Source of the DNA: Bidens hawaiensis
Taxonomy: Eukaryota; Streptophyta; Magnoliopsida; Asterales; Asteraceae
Length of the DNA: 64,000 bases
Direction: 5' to 3'
Assembly: GCA_021521415.1 (NCBI GenBank)
Contig: JAIQDT010001112.1
Location: forward strand, 62,001 to 126,000
Positions within the stretch are counted from its first letter, which is position 1, and the number at the start of each line of letters is the position of its first letter. A program made the translations under genes and the position numbers. The notes beneath the pieces are model-generated. The model was not told the origin of the DNA and searched no databases. It worked only from the letters and a program-made list of their open reading frames with translations. This document shows, in pieces, positions 45,880 to 57,272 of this stretch.

Positions 45880-46464
45880 TGTTAGGGCATAGAATTTACG
45901 CTGAGAATCCTCTATCCTTGATCGATTTGTGGATCGATTATCCTTACGATATGTTCCGGATTGTAAGGGATCAAGGATTCTTGGTATTATACGTTTAGTA
46001 ATAGTTGTATTTGAATGGTGTTGTGTTTGTTAGATATAACAGCTGGAGGACTAAGTAATCCTATTCTTGTGCTACTGGAAGACTTCTGCACGTGGTCAAT
46101 GATGAAGAAATGGCTATTGGAGTGGTGGCATGAAAGTAGGGATTTAGTTAGTTATATTTTTTTGTTTATAGTTGAGATAGATGATCAGTTAGCAGACACA
46201 TGTTTTTACACACACACTCGAGCAGTCTTTCATTCATAGCTCGCACACATAGCTTTTATTGTAACACTAATCAATATCTCCACCATTTTGTAACCATTTT
46301 TGATATTAATAAAGTGGTGATAGACGACTTGTCATCACCCGGGGTTTTTTTCATTTGATCTAATCAAGATCAAGGGGTTTTTCTTCGCAACAAATCACAG
46401 TGTCCATCTCCATTTTTTTCATATATTCATTACTATCATCATAACACTATACCTCTCAATTACG
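45880..46464 (+). repeat. 5' LTR of the Tat-like element (about 585 bp)
   Basis: Starts TGTTAGGGCATAG; ends near CTCTCAATTACGG, where CA is expected, so the terminus appears mutated. It contains a GTAATA/AATAAA-like 3' region and ACACACACTCGAGCAG. The edge on the right is set by the primer-like site. Confidence 0.6.
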
Positions 46465-46466
46465 GA

Positions 46467-46486
46467 TTTGACGCCCACCATGGGGC
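46467..46486 (+). other. Primer-binding-like site of the Tat-like element
   Basis: TTTGACGCCCACCATGGGGC. Tat/Ogre-type elements often have a TGGCGCCCACC-style site here; this copy has A for G at one position. It differs from the Met-tRNA type used by the other elements. Confidence 0.5.
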
Positions 46487-46919
46487 AATTGGTGCTATAA
46501 TCCAGAAAATACCTTATCAATATTCAACTTTTCACTACCTATATCACTTCTAAGGCCTCTCAATCAACCTCTGCCTCATCAACCATGACATCTTCGTTTC
46601 ATCTCTCCTCAAGAACTTTGCCACCGATGCCTCCTCCAATCACGGGAACAACAAGGGCTACTGCTGCTAGAAACAAGACGCAACTACCAGTCTTCCAGAG
46701 CTCGAAAACTACTGCTACCACTTCGGTAGTTAATACTAACAATGATGTTTCTAATATGTTTTTGCATGTCAAAACATACATGGATAAACAAAACAAGACT
46801 AAGCAGAGGATCCTTCGGGATATAGAAGACCTCAAGAGGACTAAGAGGCCGGTAGAGGATCAAACTCCTCTGATACCCAGGATGTTGGATTTTATCACTC
46901 CAACATCGTTGGCTGAACC

Positions 46920-47262
46920 TGCTCAAGGATCATCCATCCTTCAACCGAGAGCCATGAATCTACAGACTCACGGACCCTCAATTTTCCAGAAAGGATCATC
47001 TATCCTTAACCCGAGGTCCATGAGTCAATAGGTTCGAGGATCCTCAACTTTTCAGCAAGAATCATCTATCCTTAACCTGGGGTCCATGGGTCAACCAGCT
47101 CAAGGATCCTCAACCTTTCAGCAATGACCATTGATCCTTCAACCAGGATCCTCCGGATCATATGTTCAAGGATCATTCAACTCCTAACCGCTAGGATCCT
47201 TCGTCCGTAATCAAGGATCCTTCTACCAGGATCAAGGATCCTCGGGGGCTCAACAACAACGA
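46920..47262 (+). repeat. GGATC-rich degenerate repeats in the Tat-like gag
   Basis: More than ten GGATC(C/A) words occur in imperfect units such as CAAGGATCCTCAACNTTTCA. They keep coding-like periodicity, so they look like an expanded low-complexity part of gag. Confidence 0.7.
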
Positions 47263-47592
47263 TCCTCCTTGTTCCATGAAGGAGATATAATCCCCATGAA
47301 GACCATAGTTTCTCGTGGACCAACTCCTGTAGCAGACGCTTCTTACCTCAGCCACTCTTATGGAATGCCAACCTTTACACAACAAAGAGGTAACACGCAA
47401 GATCCTATATCCTTTAATCGTAACCTGGTTAAATGCAGGATGCAGGTATCAACCAATCCATTCTTAGGAACTGTAGAAACTTAAGGATATGATATCCAGC
47501 GTACCGGGGGTGATCCGCCCAATTCTTGAGATACCGGAGGGAAGCCATAAATTGTCCATATTTACTCCACCAATCTGTGACGCAGAGATCCC

Positions 47593-47597
47593 AAAAC
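47593..47597. repeat. Target site duplication of Gypsy-3, left copy
   Basis: AAAAC directly before TGTGACACC; the same pentamer is at 57152-57156. Confidence 0.9.
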
Positions 47598-48772
47598 TGT
47601 GACACCCGGTAATTTCCCAATCCCATAAACCAAGTAATCAACCTAATTATTAGGTGATTATGAATATTATGCGCGCCATGTTATGATCAGCGCGGGCATA
47701 TGTTATATGCGCCATGCGCGGATGCGATGCGCGCCATGTTATGATCAGCACGGGCATATATTATATGCGCCACACGCACAGGTTTTTGTTGTGTTTTCAT
47801 GACAACTTAATTTTATGTCGTTTCTGTCTAATGGGTTGCATACCTCTTCAATGATCAATAAGTAAAACTATGTTCAAACAATATCCTAATTTCCTAATTA
47901 AGACCCAAATCATTTATGCGCGCGCATAAAAAGGGAACTAACCTCCCCGCATGGCGGGAACATTGAGAGCTAGTTTGTTTGAAGCTCCAAGATGGAATTG
48001 ACTTCAACATAACTGATCACTATGTTGAAATACCAAGACCTCATGGAGAATCTACAAATGAAACTCAACGTCCCTGACTACGAGAAGGTTACGCATCTAC
48101 CCGCATCAAATAAAAAGGAGTTATTTGCGACACCTGCGGGAAGAATCCCCGCGGGACACCTTAAAACTAAACCCTTTACGCTATGAACGTCTGCACAGAA
48201 ACCAACCACCTTTTCGCTTAAATCCAAAAGTTCACCCTGTTAATAAACTCTGAGAACTCTGGTCCCAGCAGAGCCAGATGGACTCGCAGGATTCCTTATA
48301 AGGACGCCTGCGCAGTGATACGCGTAGGATTCGCTACAAGGACGCTTGCGCGAAGACCAACTGGAGCCGCCGGACCCACAACGTTCAAAGAAATGGCCTA
48401 CACGCAGAAGGCTATACGCGCAAGGTTACACGCACAAAACACTTAGTCTATTCTTCAGATGAAAGGGGATTACCCCCGCCCAGAAAGAACCAGTTGCGTG
48501 TTTCAGAGATTTTTACCTTTTGACAGCACACTGACAACAGTACCAGGAACAGTACTGTAACACGAAATGTCAACTGTCAGCCGCACCTACTCTCATCAAC
48601 CACAGTCCTGCATGTACTGTCAAATCAATCAGAATCTTCATAACCACTCCCTAGGACCATCACCCCCATCCCTAAATAAATAATAATAAACCCCATACCT
48701 TGTCATCATTACACCCAATATGATAAGATCTCAATCCCCTAAATCAAGGGATTGTGTTCCCTTGAATTTACC

Positions 48773-48780
48773 TATAAATA
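48773..48780 (+). promoter_or_regulatory. TATA box of the Gypsy-3 5' LTR
   Basis: TATAAATA, followed about 110-120 bp later by ATCGCTAG/GTAAGTCG (donor-like, 48893) and later by TCACAG/GTGAGTCT (49077). The LTR transcript may therefore be spliced in its leader. Confidence 0.65.
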
Positions 48781-49266
48781 TCAATTCTTGAATAAAAATT
48801 TCACAACCACAAGAAACACTCCAAACTCCTCTCTTAAACCTGTAATTCTGCACTAACCATCTCCCAAGCATCCGTTTCCAGTTCCATCGCTAGGTAAGTC
48901 GAAACTTTAGTCTTGAGATTTACTTTTCTGACCAGCCCTTATATTCTTCGATTACTTGGTCTTAATACACATATTTCTTGTTATTTAAAATATTCTAGAC
49001 TTCCAATTTCGAGGCTAACACCAAGAAACCCGAATCTCGTTTAATCTCTCTAAACCATCACTTAACAAGAATCACAGGTGAGTCTCACAGCACCTATTTT
49101 CACTGTTTTTAAACTGTTTTCGGGGCGAGGGATACGTGTTTAAATTATGTTTTATCATGGTATAATTACAAGCAATGCAAACGATTATCTGTTCATAGTG
49201 TCTATCTTGGTTATCAATGTGAGTGCGCAAGAACGAGAAAGTGATCACGAAACAATGGAACTCTAA

Positions 49267-49533
49267 GGGTAGGGACTACTGGTTTGATCAACCCGCTCGT
49301 AGGGGTCGCACCTCTTTGCATGGACGAGCGCCTAGTATGGTCATGGGGTAGTACTACTGGTTGTTAAACCCGCTCATAGTGGTCGCGCCACTTTGCATGG
49401 ACGAGCGCCTAGTTTTCCGAACAACGATGTCCGCGCGTAACGCGCGGGACGGTATTATTAAATCCGCTCGTAGTGGCCACGCCACTTTGCATGGACGGGC
49501 ACATAGTTTTCATCGATGTCCGCACGTAACCCG
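49267..49533. repeat. Three-unit repeat in the Gypsy-3 5' LTR
   Basis: Three imperfect units, each with CCGCTCGTAG, a GGTCGC or GGCCAC word, TTTGCATGGACG and GCGCCTAG or GCACATAG, lie at about 49285, 49365 and 49465. The 3' LTR copy is at 56405-56670. Confidence 0.75.
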
Positions 49534-50021
49534 TGGGATGGTTTTATCAAGAATATGTTTTAATGATGTTATCAGAACTATGTTTCAATATGGTTTTATC
49601 AAGAATATGATGCAATACGATTTATCAAGTCACCGAAACTTGTGAACTCACTCAGTTTATATTGATTCAAATATTTTTTACGTGTCTTTCAGGTGGTAAT
49701 TAAGTAGCGCAAGGGGTCACACGTAGAGCACTTCACGCAGAACAGCTATAAAAATGGTTTTTGGAAGATTTTAGTTCTATCCCTTCCACACGCGTGGTTG
49801 TTCCCGCCGTGTAAGGGGATATGGCGCGGAAATCTTCAACATTTTTCATATTTGGATGTTTTTTTTATATGTTCTTCTAAACAATGTAATGTATTTTGTA
49901 CTAGACATTTCATGAGAAATGGGAAATTTATTTGAATGTTTGCAATGACCCGTGCTTGATTATCAATCCCCACGCGCGCGCGCCCGGCTGTTTCCGCCGT
50001 TTAGGGCCGGGTGTGACAGAT

Positions 50022-50034
50022 TGGTATCAGAGCA
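50022..50034 (+). other. Primer-binding site of Gypsy-3
   Basis: TGGTATCAGAGCA, three bases after the LTR, matching the initiator-Met tRNA 3' end. Confidence 0.9.
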
Positions 50035-50254
50035 CTGGTTATAGCGAACTAGGAAAGAAGTTTTAACCTAGACTATAACCGTAGGGGAATCGCATGAAAT
50101 ATTTTTTCAAAGAAAATATTTTCAAAAGAAAAATCACACACACTTAGGAACACGGGTCACACAATGTCTAGTGAACACTAAGGATAAAAACATTATGTGC
50201 TCAGGGTACATGCGCTAAGTTTGATATATTTTCACTCTTTCAAGAAAAACGAGA

Positions 50255-53200
50255 ATGCCTCCAACCAGAGCCAAAGGAATTACCATGACACCCGAGGAAC
50301 TCGCAGAAATAATCGCACAGGCGATCGCAACGCATGAGGCCAGCAAGGCCGAGTCCAGTCAGGGCCGTCAAGAGACCGAAACCCCAGAACCCGAATCAGG
50401 AGCTTTGGACAAAGGATGCTCCTATAAGACTTTTATGGCCTGTAAGCCTTGGCCATTCAAAGGCACCGAAGGGGCCATTGGGCTCTACAACTGGATCGAC
50501 AAAATGGAGACAGTTCTCTCCATTAGCGGGTGTAGTGAAAGTCAAAAGGTCCTTTACGCGACCTGCATGTTCCAAGAAGCGGCCTCGTCTTGGTGGAAGC
50601 TTCAAACGAAAACATTGGGACGAGAAGTTGCTCTCCACAAGACCTGGGAGGAACTAAAGGATATGATGATGAAGAAGTTCTGCTCTCGTGCCGAAATTCA
50701 GAGTCTACAGCAGGAATTTTGGAACCATGCCATGGTAGGAGCTGATATCGACGCCTACAACAACCGATTCAACGAACTTTGCCAGATGGTGCCGGATATG
50801 GCAAACACGGAGGAGAAAAAGATCGAGAGGTATATCTTTGGGTTACCCCATGTTATCAGAGTTCCGCTCAATGCCGCAGCGCCTCCAACCTTTGATGATG
50901 CAGTAGCGCGGGCCATCACTCTTACAAGAGATACGGTCCGTGCGGGCATGTTGACCTCACGCGGGAACGAGCAGCGAACCTCTGACCCCAAGAGAAAATG
51001 GAACTCTCACCACCGAGGGTCCGACTCCAAGCAACCACCATTCAAGAGACAGGAGAGCGTAAGGGCTTACGCGATACAAGCCTTGGAGCCACCACGAAGA
51101 GGGTACAATGGGCCTCGCCCATGGTGCAGCAGATGCAAGTATCACCACGAGGGTGAATGCGCAAGCATCGTATGCGCCAAATGTAGCAGACCAGGGCACA
51201 AGGCGATAAATTGCCATATCAAAGAAACTGGAGTAAACGATAACTGCTACGCATGCGGGAAGCCAGGACATTTCAGTCGGGATTGCCCGCAAAAGAGAAA
51301 CCAAGCTCGCGGGAGAGCCTTTGTGATCAGCGCGGGCGAAGCAAAAGAAGAACCGAATGTGGTAACCGGTACGTTTCTACTTAACGACCATTTTGCATCT
51401 GTCTTATTTGATACTGGCGCTGACCTAAGTTTCATATCCACTGAGTTTAAAAACTCCCAAGGCTTAGCAACCAGTAGGCTAGACACGCCTTATACTATTG
51501 AACTAGCCAATGGTAGGCAGATACGCGCGAACGAGAGGACTAAGCAATGTGTATTGGTCATGGGAGGTCACGGATTCAATATTAACTTATTGCCAATAGA
51601 CTTGGGAAGTTTTGACATTGTGGTAGGCATGGATTGGTTAGTCGAAAACCACGCGGAAATTATTTGCCATGAGAAGCAGGTTCGGATCCCACTGTTGAGC
51701 GGGGAAACCTTAGTAATTCAAGGGGAAAGAAGTGGAGTTGCGATAAAACTCATTTCGTGTCTAAAGGCGTGCAAGTGCCTGAGGAAAGGATGCTACGCCT
51801 TCCTGGCGCACGTAGTAGAGAAGAAAGGAGAACGAAAGATTGAAGACTTACCAGTGGTGCGCGAATTTCCAGAAGTTTTCCCTGAAAATTTGCCCGGATT
51901 ACCGCCACCGCGACAAGTCGAGTTTCGAATCGACTTGGTTCCAGGAGCTGCACCAGTAGCTCGAGCACCCTATCGACTAGCTCCATCCGAGATGCAAGAG
52001 CTATCCAATCAGTTGCAGGAACTATTGGATAAGGGTTTCATACGCCCAAGCTTTTCACCCTGGGGAGCTCCAGTGCTTTTTGTGAAGAAGAAGGATGGAT
52101 CATTTAGAATGTGTATTGACTACAGGGAACTGAACAAGCTGACAGTCAAGAATCGGTACCCCTTACCAAGGATTGACGACTTATTTGATCAGTTGCAGGG
52201 ATCCAGTTATTATTCGAAGATAGATCTACGGTCAGGTTACCACCAACTTAAGGTCCATGAGGAAGATGTGCCGAAGACAGCCTTCCGAACTAGATACGGC
52301 CATTATGAGTTCTTAGTGATGCCCTTCGGGCTAACTAATGCGCCGGCTGTATTCATGGATCTGATGAACCGTGTGTGCAAACCATACTTGGATAAGTTTG
52401 TGATTGTGTTTATAGATGATATTCTGGTTTACTCCCGAACCAGAGCTGAGCATGAACAACATCTGAGATTAATTTTGGAAATGCTGAAGAAAGAAAAGTT
52501 GTATGCAAAGTTTTCTAAATGTGAGTTTTGGATTAGAGAGGTTCACTTTCTCGGTCACGTTGTAAACGAGAAGGGAATACACTTCGATCCTTCCAAGGTC
52601 AAAGCCATCGAGAATTGGGAAGCGCCAAAAACACCGACTGAGGTGAGGCAATTCCTAGGACTAGCTGGCTACTATCGACGTTTCATTGAGAACTTCTCCA
52701 AGATAGCTTTACCTCTGACTGCACTAACACAGAAAGATAAGAAGTTTGATTGGGGCGAAAACCAGGAAGCAGCGTTTCAAATGTTAAAGCAAAAGTTATG
52801 TAGTGCGCCAGTTTTGTCTCTGCCCGAAGGGACGGACGACATCGTCGTCTACTGCGACGCTTCACATCAAGGGCTCGGATGTGTCCTTATGCAGAGAAAC
52901 AAAGTCTTAGCATATGCCTCTCGTCAACTCAAGGTCAATGAAAGGAGCTATACAACGCATGATCTGGAACTTGGAGCAGTTGTTTTCGCGCTAAAGATTT
53001 GGCGCCATTATCTTTATGGTACAAAGTGTTTAATTTTTACGGATCACAAGAGCCTTCAACATATATTTGATCAAAAGGATTTAAACATGAGGCAACGAAG
53101 ATGGGTAGAATTATTGAATGATTATGATTGTGAAATAAAGTATCATCCTGGAAAGGCGAATGTGGTAGCAGACGCTTTAAGTAGGAAAGAGCGAGCAAAG

Positions 53201-54697
53201 ACGCTACGAGTTAAGGCTCTAAGATTGACCATTCGCGCAGATCTCACTACCCGCATCCGAGAAGCTCAACAAGAAGCCTTGAAACCAGAGTTTGTCAAGA
53301 ACGAATCCCTTGGGGGTATGATTAAGAATTTAGAGCTCAAAGAGAACGACACTCGATATTTTGCTAACCGCATATGGGTCCCTCTCAAGGGAGGATTGCG
53401 CGAGCAAGTGTTAAACGAAGCTCACAAAACGCGGTATTCCGTACATCCGGGCGCAGACAAGATGTACCAAGATGTTAAAGCGCTGTATTGGTGGCCCAAT
53501 CTTAAGGGCGACATCGCGACGTATGTCAGTAAGTGCCTGACGTGTTTGAAGGTGAAGGCTGAATACCAGAAACCATCGGGGTTGCTTCAACAGCCAGAAA
53601 TTCCCATATGGAAGTGGGAACAAATCTCCATGGACTTCATTACCAAACTGCCAAGGACACCTGGGGGTTACAACACGATTTGGGTTATTGTAGACCGACT
53701 AACTAAGTCAGCACACTTCCTGCCGATCAAGGAAACCAATAAGATGGAAAAGTTAGCCCGATTGTATATTCGAGAAGTAGTTTCAAAACACGGAGTTCCG
53801 GTATCCATCATTTCTGATAGAGATAGTCGGTTCACCTCAAGGTTTTGGAGATCGTTACAAGGGGCTTTAGGTACTCGTCTTGACATGAGTACGGCTTATC
53901 ATCCCCAAACAGATGGACAATGCGAGCGAACCATTCAAACATTAGAAGATATGTTGCGCGCATGCGCAATCGATTTCGGAGGTAGCTGGGATACTCATCT
54001 CCCATTGGTTGAATTTTCATACAATAACAGTTACCACACAAGCCTCAAGGCTACGCCATTTGAAGCCTTGTATGGGCGCAAGTGTAGGTCTCCGCTGTGT
54101 TGGGCTGAAGTGGGTGACAAGCAAATGACTGGTCCAGAATTGATCCAAGAAACGACGGACAAAATTTTCCAGATACGGGATCGCCTTATGGCAGCGCGCG
54201 ACAGACAGAAAAGCTATGCAGATGTGAGAAGAAAACCGTTGGAATTTCAAGTAGGGGATAAAGTACTTTTGAAAGTCTCTCCATGGAAAGGAGTCCCCCA
54301 TTTCGGCAAGCGAGGAATGTTAAATCCGCGATACATCGGACCATTTGAGATCCTGGAAAGGATCGGTCCAGTTGCTTATAAACTCCATTTACCCGCCAAA
54401 CTTAGTGGAGTTCACGACACGTTTCATGTGTCCAACCTCAAGAAGTGCTTATCTGATGAAACGTTAATTTTACCATTGGACGAGATTCATATCGACAAAC
54501 AACTACACTTCATGGAAGAGCCTATAGCAGTAACCGATTGGAAAGAACAAAAGTTGCGAAGAAGCCGAATCAAGTTAGTAAAGGTTCAATGGGACTCAAA
54601 GCGTGGACCTGAATTCACTTGGGAAAGAGAAGACCAAATGCGCAAAAAGTACCCATACCTCTTCCAAAGGATAACTCCCACCAGCGACACCTCCTAA
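50255..54697 (+). CDS. Gypsy-3 gag-pol polyprotein, intact (1480 aa)
   Basis: Starts at the first ATG of the leader ([11 protein letters not shown]). Gag about 50-225; zinc-binding motifs near 290 ([12 protein letters not shown]), 306 ([14 protein letters not shown]) and 330 ([14 protein letters not shown]); aspartic protease near 382 ([10 protein letters not shown]); RT about 560-760 with FIDDIL near 718; RNase H near 864 ([12 protein letters not shown]) and TDHKSLQHI; integrase zinc finger from about 1055 (H...[11 protein letters not shown]), DDE core with MDFITKLP near 1126, [10 protein letters not shown] near 1186 and [16 protein letters not shown] near 1215; chromodomain-like end 1420-1471 ([21 protein letters not shown]). 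Gypsy order with all catalytic residues present and no stop or shift. The protein copies and inserts the element; the chromodomain is expected to favour heterochromatin. Confidence 0.97.
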   Translation: MPPTRAKGITMTPEELAEIIAQAIATHEASKAESSQGRQETETPEPESGALDKGCSYKTFMACKPWPFKGTEGAIGLYNWIDKMETVLSISGCSESQKVLYATCMFQEAASSWWKLQTKTLGREVALHKTWEELKDMMMKKFCSRAEIQSLQQEFWNHAMVGADIDAYNNRFNELCQMVPDMANTEEKKIERYIFGLPHVIRVPLNAAAPPTFDDAVARAITLTRDTVRAGMLTSRGNEQRTSDPKRKWNSHHRGSDSKQPPFKRQESVRAYAIQALEPPRRGYNGPRPWCSRCKYHHEGECASIVCAKCSRPGHKAINCHIKETGVNDNCYACGKPGHFSRDCPQKRNQARGRAFVISAGEAKEEPNVVTGTFLLNDHFASVLFDTGADLSFISTEFKNSQGLATSRLDTPYTIELANGRQIRANERTKQCVLVMGGHGFNINLLPIDLGSFDIVVGMDWLVENHAEIICHEKQVRIPLLSGETLVIQGERSGVAIKLISCLKACKCLRKGCYAFLAHVVEKKGERKIEDLPVVREFPEVFPENLPGLPPPRQVEFRIDLVPGAAPVARAPYRLAPSEMQELSNQLQELLDKGFIRPSFSPWGAPVLFVKKKDGSFRMCIDYRELNKLTVKNRYPLPRIDDLFDQLQGSSYYSKIDLRSGYHQLKVHEEDVPKTAFRTRYGHYEFLVMPFGLTNAPAVFMDLMNRVCKPYLDKFVIVFIDDILVYSRTRAEHEQHLRLILEMLKKEKLYAKFSKCEFWIREVHFLGHVVNEKGIHFDPSKVKAIENWEAPKTPTEVRQFLGLAGYYRRFIENFSKIALPLTALTQKDKKFDWGENQEAAFQMLKQKLCSAPVLSLPEGTDDIVVYCDASHQGLGCVLMQRNKVLAYASRQLKVNERSYTTHDLELGAVVFALKIWRHYLYGTKCLIFTDHKSLQHIFDQKDLNMRQRRWVELLNDYDCEIKYHPGKANVVADALSRKERAKTLRVKALRLTIRADLTTRIREAQQEALKPEFVKNESLGGMIKNLELKENDTRYFANRIWVPLKGGLREQVLNEAHKTRYSVHPGADKMYQDVKALYWWPNLKGDIATYVSKCLTCLKVKAEYQKPSGLLQQPEIPIWKWEQISMDFITKLPRTPGGYNTIWVIVDRLTKSAHFLPIKETNKMEKLARLYIREVVSKHGVPVSIISDRDSRFTSRFWRSLQGALGTRLDMSTAYHPQTDGQCERTIQTLEDMLRACAIDFGGSWDTHLPLVEFSYNNSYHTSLKATPFEALYGRKCRSPLCWAEVGDKQMTGPELIQETTDKIFQIRDRLMAARDRQKSYADVRRKPLEFQVGDKVLLKVSPWKGVPHFGKRGMLNPRYIGPFEILERIGPVAYKLHLPAKLSGVHDTFHVSNLKKCLSDETLILPLDEIHIDKQLHFMEEPIAVTDWKEQKLRRSRIKLVKVQWDSKRGPEFTWEREDQMRKKYPYLFQRITPTSDTS

Positions 54698-54717
54698 TTT
54701 CGGGACGAAATTCTCCT

Positions 54718-54730
54718 AACAGGGGGAGAA
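54718..54730 (+). other. Polypurine tract of Gypsy-3
   Basis: AACAGGGGGAGAA directly before the 3' LTR, 20 bp after the gag-pol stop. Confidence 0.85.
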
Positions 54731-57151
54731 TGTGACACCCGGTAATTTCCCAATCCCATAAACCAAGTAATCAACCTAATTATTAGGTGATTATGAATAT
54801 TATGCGCGCCATGTTATGATCAGCGCGGGCATATGTTATATGCGCCATGCGCGGATGCGATGCGCGCCATGTTATGATCAGCGCGGGCATATATTATATG
54901 CGCCACACGCACAGGTTTTTATTGTGTTTTCATGACAACTTAATTTTATGTCGTTTCTGTCTAATGGGTTGCATACCTCTTCAATGATCAATAAGTAAAA
55001 CTATGTTCAAACAATATCCTAATTTCCTAATTAAGACCCAAATCATTTATGCGCGCGCAGAAAAAGGGAACTAACCTCCCCGCATGGCGGGAACATTGAG
55101 AGCTAGTTTGTTTGAAGCTCCAAGATGGAATTGACTTCAACATAACTGATCACTATGTTGAAATACCAAGACCTCATGGAGAATCTACAAATGAAACTCA
55201 ACGTCCCTGACTACGAGAAGGTTACGTATCTACCCGCATCAAATAAAAAGGAGTTATGTGCGACACCTGCGGGAAGAATCCCCGCGGGACACCTTAAAAC
55301 TAAACCCTTTACGCATGAACGTCTGCACAGAAACCAACCACCTTTTCGCTTAAATCCAAAAGTTCACCCTGTTAATAAACTCTGAGAACGCTGGTCCCAG
55401 CAGAGCCAGATGGACTCGCAGGATTCCTTATAAGGACGCCTGCGCAGTGATACGCGCAGGATTCGCTACAAGGACGCTTGCGCGAAGACCAACTGGAGCC
55501 GCCGGACCCACAACTTTCAAAGAAATGGCCTACACGCAGAAGGCTATACGCGCAAGGTTACGCGCACAAAACACTTAGTCTATTCTTCAGATGAAAGGGG
55601 ATTACCCCCGCCCAGAAAGAACCAGTTGCGTGTTTCAGAGATTTTTACCTTTTGACAGCACACTGACAACAGTACCAGGAACAGTACTGTAACACGAAAT
55701 GTCAACTGTCAGCCGCACCTACTCTCATCAACCACAGTCCTGCATGTACTGTCAAATCAATCAGAATCTTCATAACCACTCCCTAGGACCATCACCCCCA
55801 TCCCTAAATAAATAATAATAAACCCCATACCTTGTCATCATTACACCCAATATGATAAGATCTCAATCCCCTAAATCAAGGGATTGTGTTCCCTTGAATT
55901 TACCTATAAATATCAATTCTTGAATAAAAATATCACAACCACAAGAAACACTCCAAACTCCTCTCTTAAACCTGTAATTCTGCACTAACCATCTCCCAAG
56001 CATCCGTTTCCAGTTCCATCGCTAGGTAAGTCGAAACTTTAGTCTTGAGATTTACTTTTCTGACCAGCCCTTATATTCTTCGATTACTTGGTCTTAATAC
56101 ACATATTTCTTGTTATTTAAACATATTCTAGACTTCCAATTTCGAGGCTAACACCAAGAAACCCGAATCTCGTTTAATCTCTCTAAACCATCACTTAACA
56201 AGAATCACAGGTGAGTCTCACAGCCCCTATTTTCACTGTTTTTAAACTGTTTTCGGGGCGAGGGACACGTGTTTAAATTATGTTTTATCATGGTATAATT
56301 ACAAGCAATGCAAACGATTATCTGTTCATAGTGTCTATCTTGGTTATCAATGTGAGTGCGCAAGAATGAGAAAGTGATCACGAAACAATGGAACTCTAAG
56401 GGTAGGGACTACTGGTTTGATCAACCCGCTCGTAGGGGTCGCACCTCTTTGCATGGACGAGCGCCTAGTATGGTCATGGGGTAGTACTACTGGTTGTTAA
56501 ACCCGCTCGTAGTGGTCGCGCCACTTTGCATGGACGAGCGCCTAGTTTTCCGAACAACGATGTCCGCGCGTAACCCGCGGGACGGTATTATTAAATCCGC
56601 TCGTAGTGGCCACGCCACTTTGCATGGACGGGCACATAGTTTTCATCGATGTCCGCACGTAACCCGTGGGATGGTTTTATCAAGAATATGTTTTAATGAT
56701 GTTATCAGAACTATGTTTCAATATGGTTTTATCAAGAATATGATGCAATACGATTTATCAAGTCACCGAAACTTGTGAACTCACTCAGTTTATACTGATT
56801 CAAATATTTTTTACGTGTCTTTCAGGGGGTAATTAAGTAGCGCAAGGGGTCACACGTAGAGCACTTCACGCAGAACAGCTATAAAAATGGTTTTTGGAAG
56901 ATTTTAGTTCTATCCCTTCCACACGCGTGGTTGTTCCCGCCGTGTAAGGGGATATGGCGTGGAAATCTTCAACATTTTTCATATTTGGATGTTTTTTTTA
57001 TATGTTCTTCTAAACAATGTAATGTATTTTTTACTAGACATTTCATGAGAAATGGGAAATTTATTTGAATGTTTGCAATGACCCGTGCTTGATTATCAAT
57101 CCCCACGCGCGCGCGCCCGGCTGTTTCCGCCGTTTAGGGCCGGGTGTGACA
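54731..57151 (+). repeat. 3' LTR of Gypsy-3
   Basis: 2421 bp, same length as the 5' LTR. The TATA box lies at 55905-55912. Scattered single-base differences include one compensated indel pair (near 48,184 and 48,991 of the 5' copy). Confidence 0.95.
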
Positions 57152-57156
57152 AAAAC
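57152..57156. repeat. Target site duplication of Gypsy-3, right copy
   Basis: AAAAC directly after GTGTGACA; identical to 47593-47597. Confidence 0.9.
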
Positions 57157-57272
57157 GCTTTCAAAGCCCTAACATGAAAGTGTATGACGGGACCACTGAT
57201 CTTGAAGAGCACGTAGCTCAATAAAGAGAAAGGATGGAAATCAACCCAATTTCTGAGAGGCCCAAGGAGGCT
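57157..57272 (+). pseudogene. Tat-like gag, second fragment
   Basis: Continues the frame of 47597: FQSPNMKVYDGTTDLEEHVA, then a stop (TAA, near 57,223) and RERMEINPISERPKEA. The YDGTTDxEEH pattern is typical of plant Tat/Ogre gag. Gypsy-4 interrupts it at 57273. Confidence 0.6.

Larger units (their letters stand above)
45880..47597 (+). mobile_element. Tat-like Gypsy element, 5' segment
   Basis: LTR, a primer-like site of GCGCCCACC type, and a gag-like frame, interrupted by Gypsy-3 at 47598. The gag continues at 57152-57272 and is interrupted again by Gypsy-4. Assignment to the Tat lineage rests on the primer-site style and the gag motif KVYDGTTDLEEHV after the junction. Confidence 0.65.
46585..47597 (+). 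pseudogene. Tat-like gag, first part
   Basis: The ATG at 46585 opens a 148-codon frame (Thr/Ser/Pro-rich, then DMEDL-like helix QRILRDIEDLKRTKRP), ending at a TAG near 47,030. Related frames follow through a repetitive section to CDAEIPK at the junction with Gypsy-3. Between 46,920 and 47,260 GGATC-containing units repeat about every 25-60 bp and encode variants of QGSSxFQ/GSSILNPRSM. Several stops (47,029, 47,127, 47,482) show decay. Joining 47597 to 57157 gives IPKRFQSPNMKVYDG. Confidence 0.55.
47598..50018 (+). repeat. 5' LTR of Gypsy-3
   Basis: TGTGACACCCGG to CCGGGTGTGACA, with 9-bp-plus inverted termini. Near its start a 54-58 bp unit (GCGCGCCATGTTATGATCAG...) is directly repeated (47671-47728, 47729-47782). 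It includes GC-rich patches and a (GC)n stretch near 49,972-49,982. A frame of 94 codons (49361-49645) recurs in the other LTR but has no protein signature. Confidence 0.95.
47598..57151 (+). mobile_element. Gypsy-3: complete, coding-intact Tekay-like chromovirus (9554 bp)
   Basis: Two LTRs of 2421 bp each, TSD AAAAC, primer site, one uninterrupted 1480-codon gag-pol and polypurine tract AACAGGGGGAGAA. About 21-23 LTR differences by eye, near 0.9%, point to a recent insertion. The leader is only 236 bp, so there is no ORF0. All parts needed for transposition are visible, so it may be autonomous. It sits in the gag of the Tat-like element. Confidence 0.95.

Noticed and set aside
47820..48300. 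Bacterial or organellar origin suggested by GC-rich patches
   Set aside because: The patches are inside an LTR bounded by a TSD and occur in both LTRs.
49361..49645. 94-codon frame in the Gypsy-3 LTR, conserved at 56494-56778
   Set aside because: Same reason: LTR duplication. It overlaps the three-unit repeat and shows no domain.
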